A DNA stretch of 13,939 nucleotides, taken from JANNHP01 sp031404455. GTDB taxonomy: Bacteria; Planctomycetota; JAJSAM01; JAJVHW01. The stretch lies in contig JANNHP010000078.1 in assembly GCA_031404455.1 (NCBI GenBank), positions 1 to 13,939 on the forward strand, read 5' to 3'. Under the pieces are notes generated by a model. It was not told the origin of the DNA, made no database searches, and was given only the letters and a program-made list of their open reading frames with translations. The number at the start of each line of letters is the position of its first letter. The stretch's first letter is position 1. Positions 1-5,445 of the stretch are shown here, in pieces. The position numbers and the translations under genes are program-made.

Positions 1-676
1 CCCGGGGAACCAGGGCGGTTGGGCACATGCGGCTTCGCCCCGGCGGCGCTGGCACACCTCGTATTCCGCAGAGATCGAGGCCGACCGGCACCGCAGACGA
101 TGGGACGCAGGGAGTGCGGCGACGCACACACGGCCCCGCCGCTCGAAAGAGCTGCACGAGCGAGAACCCCAGGAGCGGCAGCGGACCCAGCGAGTCCGCA
201 AGGCTGGAGGGAGAAGAACCCGTCGAGGGGGCGAGAAACCCCGAGGACGGATCGTGCCGGGTGAGGCAAACCCGGGTGATGCGGATCCCTCCGCTGATGT
301 CGCTGAAGGGGCGTGAAACCCCAGGAGGGGCAACCTGGCCAGGCATGGCCAGGGAGGGCATCTCAGCCCGAACCCTGAGAGGGCGACGAAGCCTGCGGGA
401 GCTGCCGGGCGGTCTTCGGACCGCACGGACGGCCGAACGGCGGAATTCCTCGTGGTCGTACAAACGACGCGGAGGAGGCGGCGAACCAATCGCGCCGCTA
501 CGCCGAGCGGAGCGCTCCGAGAGGCCGGTCAACCCTGCGAGGGTCGTCCCCGGGACGGCGACGTCCCGGTCGAACAGTTGAGATGAGGCCGAAACCCCTG
601 GAGGGGCCTCGACGGACTTGTCTGTCCCAACCACCGGCTTCTTGGCCCGCAGGACCGAAAGGTCGTGCGGGCCTTC
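1..676 (+). ncRNA. Candidate large structured non-coding RNA, 5' end outside window
   Basis: No convincing protein gene covers this stretch; its open frames are Arg/Pro/Gly-rich with no family resemblance. It is instead dense with hairpins. Perfect or near-perfect stems (outer limits): 114-127 (loop GCGA), 141-152 (GAAA), 181-199, 257-275, 281-294, 334-353 (7 bp), 361-380, 409-424 (6 bp, loop TTCG), 448-475 (4+5 bp around an internal loop), 495-510, 550-569 (8 bp, loop GCGA), 585-610, 611-626 and the terminal 644-673 hairpin. A stem pairing 2-7 with 38-43 suggests that structure continues left of the window. Strand is set by the tetraloops: GNRA and UUCG caps occur only when read on +. Seven copies of an AACCC-loop-GGG module recur within it. 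I looked for RNase P, tmRNA, SRP and 6S signatures and for a group II domain V and saw none. Function unknown. The RNA call is inferred from structure alone; no covariation was tested. Confidence 0.72.
165..606 (+). repeat. Seven dispersed copies of a hairpin module AACCC(C)-loop-GGG
   Basis: Copies lie at 165-178, 217-230, 237-250, 317-330, 371-383, 531-543 and 593-606. Each has two adenines, three or four cytosines, a 4-5 nt loop ending in GA, then a G-rich strand that can pair with the cytosines. The pairing is imperfect in the copies at 165 and 237, where one position of the G strand is C. The cleanest forms are AACCCCAGGAGGGG (317) and AACCCCTGGAGGGG (593). Spacing is irregular (20 to 160 nt), so this is not a tandem repeat. 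All copies are in the same orientation. Four copies place GGA in or at the loop (165, 237, 317, 593), which resembles the presentation of GGA in CsrA/RsmA-binding hairpins; the others do not, so that link is only a hypothesis. Confidence 0.6.
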
Positions 677-677
677 T
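644..677 (+). terminator. Long GAAA-capped hairpin with short pyrimidine tract, probable terminator of the RNA
   Basis: Bases 644-651 pair perfectly with 666-673 (8 bp). After one G/G mismatch (652/665), bases 653-656 pair with 661-664 around a GAAA tetraloop (657-660). The hairpin is followed by TTCT. The T-tract is weak, as in many GC-rich genomes, so this could instead be the terminal domain of the RNA or a processing site. It lies about 60 nt before the next start codon, which fits the 3' boundary of a separate transcript. Confidence 0.55.
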
Positions 678-678
678 C

Positions 679-737
679 GATTCCGTCGTGCCGATTCCGT
701 CGTCACGGCGGAATCCGCGCGGATACTTCGCCGCGTG
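679..737 (+). promoter_or_regulatory. Direct repeat and mutually exclusive hairpins just before the EIIA start codon
   Basis: The 11-mer GATTCCGTCGT occurs twice, at 679-689 and 693-703. The second copy pairs with 706-715 to form a 10-bp hairpin with one G.U wobble and a TCA loop (693-715). The first copy could compete for the same 3' strand. A second hairpin spans 704-737: ATCC/GGAT inner stem at 713-724, a 4-5 bp outer stem, and CAC (704-706) facing the GTG start codon (735-737). The 693-715 and 704-737 folds share bases and exclude each other. This could matter only for transcripts reading in from upstream; a leaderless EIIA transcript would lack it. GC-rich DNA yields many chance hairpins. 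Confidence 0.35.
722..727 (+). promoter_or_regulatory. Possible -10 element for a leaderless EIIA transcript
   Basis: GATACT matches the TATAAT consensus at 4 of 6 positions and ends 7 nt before the GTG at 735. No Shine-Dalgarno sequence precedes that GTG. The layout matches that of the MoxR gene (TATAAC, 8 nt before GTG). I see no good -35 box at the usual distance. Confidence 0.35.
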
Positions 738-1199
738 AAATTGAGCGCGCTCCTGCCCGCCGAGCAGATCCGCGTCCCCCTCGCCGCGCGGACCAAGGCG
801 GAAGCCATCGACGAGCTTCTCGCCGCCGTCCCGTTCGAGAGCGCCGCGCAGCGCGCCGCGGCGCGGGAGGCAGTGCTCGCGCGCGAGGCCGAGATCTCCA
901 CCGGGATCGGCCGCGGCGTGGCGGTTCCTCACGGACGGACCGCCGCCGTCAGCCGCCACCACTGCGCGTTCGGCGTCTCCAAGGCCCCGATCGCCTGGGA
1001 CGCGATCGACGGCACGCCCTGCCGGATCTTCTTCCTCTGCGTCTCCGCCATGCAGGACGCCGCGGCCCACATCCGGGTGCTCTCGCAGGTGGCACGCGTG
1101 CTCAACAACAGCGCCACCCGGGCCGGGATCGAGTCCGCCACAGCTCCCGACGACGTCCGCCGCGTGTTCCGCGAGGACGAAGAGCGCGAAGGGCTCTAG
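735..1199 (+). CDS. PTS EIIA domain protein (PtsN/fructose-type EIIA)
   Basis: A 154-residue stand-alone EIIA of the type-2 (fructose/mannitol, PtsN-like) fold, the usual size for EIIA-Ntr. In the family the domain accepts phosphate from HPr or NPr on a histidine and either passes it to a sugar permease or regulates other proteins in the cytoplasm. The active-site block GVAVPHGRT is present with the phospho-His at about residue 66, preceded by the family's EISTGIGRG segment (about 52-61). The N-terminus (VKLSALLPAEQI) aligns with the usual MKLSELL-type start, so GTG 735 is preferred over the longer open frame, which would run through the upstream hairpin. There is no Shine-Dalgarno sequence. 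No EIIB, EIIC, HPr or sigma-54 gene is in the window, so a regulatory role is more likely than sugar transport but is not shown. Confidence 0.88.
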   Translation: MKLSALLPAEQIRVPLAARTKAEAIDELLAAVPFESAAQRAAAREAVLAREAEISTGIGRGVAVPHGRTAAVSRHHCAFGVSKAPIAWDAIDGTPCRIFFLCVSAMQDAAAHIRVLSQVARVLNNSATRAGIESATAPDDVRRVFREDEEREGL

Positions 1200-1245
1200 C
1201 GAAGCGAGCTGCTTTCTTTCCCGGGCTCACTGGCGAGGGCGCCCG

Positions 1246-1268
1246 GCCGGGCCGTATAACCGCCCGGC
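1246..1268 (+). repeat. Inverted repeat flush against the MoxR start codon
   Basis: GCCGGGC (1246-1252) and GCCCGGC (1262-1268) form a perfect 7-bp inverted repeat with a 9-nt spacer that contains the TATAAC hexamer. It ends immediately before the GTG at 1269. It could be an operator overlapping the promoter, or a chance product of high GC. Confidence 0.4.
1255..1260 (+). promoter_or_regulatory. Probable -10 element (TATAAC) for a leaderless MoxR transcript
   Basis: TATAAC matches 5 of 6 consensus -10 bases and stands out in very GC-rich surroundings. It ends 8 nt before the GTG at 1269, so transcription would begin at or within a base or two of the start codon. No Shine-Dalgarno sequence is present. 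A -35 box is not evident. The rest of the 69-nt gap (1200-1268) holds only the inverted repeat listed separately. Confidence 0.5.
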
Positions 1269-2567
1269 GTGAGCCTCCCCGAGGACCTGGACCGCGCGGT
1301 GACCGAGGTGCGCGACGCGATGGCGTTCGTGGACCGGCGCGCCATCAACCGCACCGAGGTCATCAAGAAGATCTTCTGCGCGCTGCTCACGCGCGAGCAC
1401 GTGCTGCTCGCGGCGCGGACGGGCGTCGGCAAGTCGCTCATCGCGAACCAGGTGTTCGCCATGTTCTCCGGCGCGCGCATCTTCCAGGTGCAGGCGTCGA
1501 AGGAGCAGCAGCCCGACACCTACTTCGGCGCGCTGATCCTCGACGAGCTGAAGGCCGGCCGCATCATCCACAACACAGAGGGCTCGCTCGTGGAGAGCGA
1601 GTTCGGGTTCATCGACGAGATCTTCGACGCGAACGACTACACGCTGCGCGCGCTGCTCACGTGCCTGAACGAGCGCCGCCTCGTACGCGGCGTGCAGAAC
1701 GTCCCCGCGCGCATCCACACGGTGATCGGCGCCGCGAACTACATGCGCGTCACGGAGATCACGGAGGCTCTCCTCGACCGGTTCCTCTACAAGGCCGTGA
1801 TCGACCCCGACCGCGAGCCCTTCTTCATGTACCGGATCTCGCAGCAGTTCGTGCAGCACCGCGGACAGATCGCACAGCCGCCCGGGCGCATCCCGTTCGA
1901 ATCGCTGAGGCGGCTCTCCGACGTCGTGCGCGGCCACGACCCGAAGGTCACGGTCCAGGTCTCGCACGAGCTCCTCTTCTTCGCGAACCTCGTGCTCCGC
2001 CACTACGAGGCGATGCTCCGCCGCGCGCGCGAGCAGTCGGGCGGGAAGCAGAAGGAGGGCAAGCCCGACTTCTACATCTCGCCGAGAACGCAGGCGAAGG
2101 CGCTCGACGCGCTGCGCGCGATCGCCCTGATGAACCGGCGCACCGAGGTCACCCTCGACGACGTGGGCAAGCTGCAGATCCTGCTCTGCACCGCCGGTGT
2201 GCGCGAGGAGTACGACGTCTTCCAGAAGTGCTTCGATTCGCTGAAGAACCACTACACGGCGTCGCACGCGTTCGAACAGCTCCAGACGATGCTCGGGCTC
2301 CAGGACGTTCTCGACCGCATCCAGCTCGACACGAAACTCCTCGACCAGCCGATCACGGAGCTCGCGAACGTCCACCTGAACCGCACGCTCGCGGAGTGGG
2401 CGAAGGAGAAGCTCGGCATCGGCGAGACATCGTCGCAGCACAACAGGAAGCTGCTCACCGCGTACCTCGACGGCATCGTGCCCCTGACCGACGAGATCCG
2501 CTCGCTGAAGGTGCGCCTCTCCGCCGAGGTGATGCAGCTCTTCAACCCCGACTCCCCATGGACGTGA
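1269..2567 (+). CDS. MoxR-family AAA+ ATPase, RavA-like
   Basis: A 432-residue AAA+ ATPase of the MoxR group, whose members act as chaperone-like remodelling ATPases paired with VWA-domain proteins. Visible motifs: Walker A TGVGKS (51-56; the first glycine of the classical loop is alanine at 49), Walker B FGFIDE (112-117, acidic pair D116-E117), sensor-1 Asn157 in IGAANYM, likely arginine finger R171 in LLDRF, and a sensor-2-type arginine near 273 followed by the helical lid. The segment between Walker A and B (YFGALILDELKAGR) and the NERR motif after Walker B resemble E. coli RavA more than the short MoxR forms. The C-terminal part (about 310-432) is helical and unassigned. The start is GTG, with no ribosome-binding site but a -10-like TATAAC just upstream. 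The end overlaps the VWA gene by 10 nt, so the two are translationally coupled and probably work as a pair. Confidence 0.9.
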   Translation: MSLPEDLDRAVTEVRDAMAFVDRRAINRTEVIKKIFCALLTREHVLLAARTGVGKSLIANQVFAMFSGARIFQVQASKEQQPDTYFGALILDELKAGRIIHNTEGSLVESEFGFIDEIFDANDYTLRALLTCLNERRLVRGVQNVPARIHTVIGAANYMRVTEITEALLDRFLYKAVIDPDREPFFMYRISQQFVQHRGQIAQPPGRIPFESLRRLSDVVRGHDPKVTVQVSHELLFFANLVLRHYEAMLRRAREQSGGKQKEGKPDFYISPRTQAKALDALRAIALMNRRTEVTLDDVGKLQILLCTAGVREEYDVFQKCFDSLKNHYTASHAFEQLQTMLGLQDVLDRIQLDTKLLDQPITELANVHLNRTLAEWAKEKLGIGETSSQHNRKLLTAYLDGIVPLTDEIRSLKVRLSAEVMQLFNPDSPWT

Positions 2568-4120
2568 GCGCGGACCTCGAAGAGACCACCGCCGCGGAGC
2601 CGGTTCCCGGTCCGTACGCCTCGTTCCTCGCGGAGATGGAACTCCTCGGTCTCGGATCCGACCTCGAGGAAGCGCTCCCTCCGGGCTTCAGCGCCGTGTT
2701 CGAGATCGGACGGATCCTCTCGGATCCCGCGAGCCCTCTCGCCCTGGCGATCGGCCGCGCACTGCTGCTCTCCTCGCCCGCGGGTCTCCCCGCGCCGCTC
2801 ACCACGGCGCAGCAGCCCGAGGGACTCGTCGAGTACGCCGTGCCGCACGAGTACGAGGCGGAGTTCATCCGGAGCTGGAGCGACGTGCCGTACGTGTACT
2901 CGTGGCAGCACCTCCTGCCCGAGGAGGTGTTCCTGCGCCGGCTCGCGGACCGGACGCTCTGGTTCCCCATGTCGAAGGCGCCGCGCATCCGCGCGATCGA
3001 GGGCGGCGAGGACGACTTCGCGCCGACGCCGTCGAAGCAGAAGGTGTGCGTGCTCCTCGACACGTCCACGTCGATGACGCTGCACCACCGCTTCGCGCTC
3101 GCGAAGGCGGCGGCGCTGCGGTTCCTGCGCGAGAACCGGCGGAATCTCGGGGAGGTGTTCCTCCGCACGTTCGACGTCGACGTCGGCGAGCTCGCGACCG
3201 CGATCGACGTCCCCGGCTACGACTCTCTCCTGCGTCGCGTCGCCCGTCAGCACGCCCTCGGCAACGGCACCTGCCTCGAGCGCGCGATCCTGACCGCGTG
3301 CGCCGACATCCGCGAACGGCGCGCGCTCGCCGGTGCCGAGATCCTCCTCGTCACCGACGGCGCTGCGCGCCTCGACGAGGACAAGGTCCGCGCGGCGCTC
3401 GGGACCGACATCCGCCTGCACTGCGTGAAGATCGGCAACGCGCACGTCTTCGCGACCGACTCGTACGTGACGCAGACGCTCGAGTCCTCGCGCGCCGGCA
3501 CGTCGCGGCGCGACCAGCGCATCCAGCAGGTCCGCGAGCGCCGCGACAAGCTGCTGACGGCGCTCCGCTACGCGCACGACGACGCCACGCGCGACGGACT
3601 GAAGAGCAGCCTGCGCGAGTGCGACGGCGAGCGCCGCGTGCTCGGCGAGGAACTGAAGCGCGACTACGGCCACGAGATCGAGCGTCTCTCCGACGTCTAC
3701 GTCGAGGTTCCGGATCTCGACGCGCACAGCGTCTTCCGGCTCGACGCGGAGACGCTCGCGTCCATCGAGTCGCTCGTCCGCGCGGCGATCCATCGCATGG
3801 AGGCCGTCCCGGCGTCGGTGGAATCGATGAAGGAGGCGGCGCTCATCCTCGCGCACCTCGCGACGCTCGCCGCGGAGCAGACCGACGCCGCAACGATCGC
3901 CCGCCTCGCGCAACTGCGCTCGCTGCTCGCGGACAAGATCGAGTCGGCGATCGTCTCCCACGAGCACCGCGTGATGGAAGCGGGGCTCCTCACGCCCGCC
4001 GACCAGCGCGACCTCCGCATCCTGCTCGGCCGCGGCACCGAGAAGTACTCGTCGCTCTGGCTCGCTCTCCTGCGCTATTTCTACGCCGCGTTCGGACGTC
4101 TACGCGACCGGCGGCGCTGA
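2558..4120 (+). CDS. VWA-domain protein, partner of the MoxR ATPase
   Basis: A 520-residue protein with a von Willebrand A domain at about 160-300. The metal-ion-dependent adhesion site looks intact: D168-T-S170-T-S172, T238 (GNGT) and D267 (VTDG). The N-terminal 150 residues are probably helical (YVYSWQHLLPEEVFLRRLADR). After the VWA domain comes a charged coiled-coil-like stretch (about 313-378), then a helical C-terminal domain. E. coli ViaA has its VWA domain at the C-terminus, so this is a different architecture despite the RavA-like partner. No signal peptide or membrane segment is seen, so it is predicted cytoplasmic. ATG 2558 lies inside the end of the ATPase gene (10-nt overlap) and is chosen because it gives the coupled arrangement usual for MoxR-VWA pairs. 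The 3' end overlaps the convergent transporter gene by 21 nt. The client process is unknown. Confidence 0.87.
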   Translation: MDVSADLEETTAAEPVPGPYASFLAEMELLGLGSDLEEALPPGFSAVFEIGRILSDPASPLALAIGRALLLSSPAGLPAPLTTAQQPEGLVEYAVPHEYEAEFIRSWSDVPYVYSWQHLLPEEVFLRRLADRTLWFPMSKAPRIRAIEGGEDDFAPTPSKQKVCVLLDTSTSMTLHHRFALAKAAALRFLRENRRNLGEVFLRTFDVDVGELATAIDVPGYDSLLRRVARQHALGNGTCLERAILTACADIRERRALAGAEILLVTDGAARLDEDKVRAALGTDIRLHCVKIGNAHVFATDSYVTQTLESSRAGTSRRDQRIQQVRERRDKLLTALRYAHDDATRDGLKSSLRECDGERRVLGEELKRDYGHEIERLSDVYVEVPDLDAHSVFRLDAETLASIESLVRAAIHRMEAVPASVESMKEAALILAHLATLAAEQTDAATIARLAQLRSLLADKIESAIVSHEHRVMEAGLLTPADQRDLRILLGRGTEKYSSLWLALLRYFYAAFGRLRDRRR

Positions 4121-5425
4121 GCCCGCCCGCGCCGCGGCGCGGCCCTTCTCCACGTCGACTCGCAGGAGCAGCCACGCGCCGAAACCGAAGAAGGGCACCA
4201 CGGTGAGCACTCCCCATCGGCTCGCGCCGCAGAGCGCCGCGACGATCGCGAAGAGCGGCGGGCCGAGGATCCCGCCGAACTTCTCGGCGACGCCGAAGAA
4301 GCCGAAGAACTCGGCCGTCTTCTCCGCGGGGACGAGGCTCGCGAAGAGCGAGCGCGACAGCGCCTGCGTGCCGCCCTGGACCATCGCGACGAGCAGAGCG
4401 AGCGCGTAGAAGTGCTCGATCGTCTCCATGAAGAACGCGAGCGCCGCGATCACGAAGTAGACGGCGAGGCCGGCGAGCACCGCGCGCTTCGCACCAATGC
4501 GCCCGGCGAGCCATCCGAACGCGAACGAGAACGGGATGCCTACGAACTGCACGAGGAGGATCGCCGCGATGAGGGAGTCCGTCGGAAGCTGCTTCTCCGC
4601 CCCGTAGATCGCGGCGACGCGGATCACCGTGCCGATGCCGTCGTTGAAGAGCAGGAAGGCGAGCAGCATGAGGAATGCCTGCGGATAGCGCCGCAGGTTC
4701 CGGTACGTCTCGCCGAGCCGGGCGAACGCCTCGATGCCGAGCGGCCGGCTCGACGTCCGCGGAGCGGCAGGCGGTTCTCGCACGCGCCGGAAGAGCGGGA
4801 TCGCGAAGAGGAGCCACCACACCGCGACCGACAGGAACGCGAGACGCGCCGGGAGCGTCGGGTCGCCCGCGGGAATGCCAAACCACGCGGGGTTCGCGAT
4901 CCACGCGAGGTTGAGGGCGAGGAGCACGCCGCCGCCCACGTAACCGAGCGCGTAGCCCGCCGACGACACGCGGTCGATCTCGCCGGGCAAGGCGACGCGC
5001 GGGAGGAGCGAGTCGTAGAAGACGAAGCTCGCGGTCGCGCCGATGTTCGCCACCGCGAACAGCACGGCGCCGAGCACCCAGTCGCCTTCGCCGACGAGGA
5101 ACATCGCCGCGGTCGAAGCGAGCGCCGCGGCAAGGGACACGCCGAGCATGCGTTTCGTGCGTCCCGAACAGTCCGCTAGCGCCCCGAGGTACGGGGCGAG
5201 CAGCGCCGACACGACCATTCCCGCGGTCGTCGCCGCGAGGAACACCGCGGTCGCCCTCTCGTGGCCCAGCGGCCTCGCTGCGACCTCCGCGAAGTAGATC
5301 GGGAACACCGCGGTGACGATCGTCGTGAGGAACGCGGAGTTCGCCCAGTCGTACATCGCCCACGCGCGCAGCTCGGGGCGGCCGAGGCCCAGCTTCTCGA
5401 GGACGGATGCGCCTTGGCCGGTCAA
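4100..5425 (-). CDS. MFS transporter, UMF1 / Atg22-like family
   Basis: A 441-residue polytopic membrane protein with about 12 hydrophobic segments. The N-terminal signature WAMYDWANSAF (22-32) is typical of the UMF1 (Atg22-like) branch of the major facilitator superfamily. Further family-like blocks are FNDGIGTV (260-267) and QALSRSLFASLVP (354-366). Yeast Atg22 exports amino acids from the vacuole; substrates of the bacterial members are mostly unknown. It is the last gene of the minus-strand block, 20 nt after the secreted protease, so export or uptake of amino acids or peptides is a reasonable guess only. The start is TTG: an in-frame stop lies eight codons upstream, and the next internal ATG would remove part of the signature. 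There is no well-placed ribosome-binding site; the nearest purine tract is about 20 nt upstream. The stop codon lies inside the VWA gene. Confidence 0.88.
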   Translation of the reverse strand: MTGQGASVLEKLGLGRPELRAWAMYDWANSAFLTTIVTAVFPIYFAEVAARPLGHERATAVFLAATTAGMVVSALLAPYLGALADCSGRTKRMLGVSLAAALASTAAMFLVGEGDWVLGAVLFAVANIGATASFVFYDSLLPRVALPGEIDRVSSAGYALGYVGGGVLLALNLAWIANPAWFGIPAGDPTLPARLAFLSVAVWWLLFAIPLFRRVREPPAAPRTSSRPLGIEAFARLGETYRNLRRYPQAFLMLLAFLLFNDGIGTVIRVAAIYGAEKQLPTDSLIAAILLVQFVGIPFSFAFGWLAGRIGAKRAVLAGLAVYFVIAALAFFMETIEHFYALALLVAMVQGGTQALSRSLFASLVPAEKTAEFFGFFGVAEKFGGILGPPLFAIVAALCGASRWGVLTVVPFFGFGAWLLLRVDVEKGRAAARAGSAPPVA

Positions 5426-5445
5426 GCGGCGGCGATGCTACCGCG

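Noticed and set aside
366..384. H-type pseudoknot combining CCC 367-369 with GGG 381-383 across the 361-380 stem
   Set aside because: The connecting loop would have zero nucleotides, which is sterically unlikely. The simple hairpin is preferred.
27..581. 184-codon open frame across the left-end region
   Set aside because: Arg/Pro/Gly-rich composition without family resemblance. The same bases form many hairpins with tetraloops, which a coding constraint does not explain. Long open frames on all strands are expected at this GC content.
1..676. RNase P RNA, tmRNA, SRP RNA, 6S RNA or group II intron as identity of the structured region
   Set aside because: None of the recalled signature segments is present (for example the GAGGAAAGTCC and ACAGAA blocks of RNase P, or a group II domain V hairpin). 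The identity is left open pending a covariance-model search.
1..676. HEARO / IscB omega-RNA
   Set aside because: The hairpin style is superficially similar, but no IscB, IsrB or TnpB gene or transposon end is in the window, and I see no match to the one omega-RNA sequence I could recall. Upstream sequence would be needed to exclude it.
1..676. CRISPR array
   Set aside because: The repeated module is short and degenerate, with irregular spacing (20 to 160 nt) and no constant spacer length.
618..734. Upstream extension of the EIIA protein to a TTG near 618
   Set aside because: The extension would translate the terminator-like hairpin. The family N-terminus aligns exactly with GTG 735.
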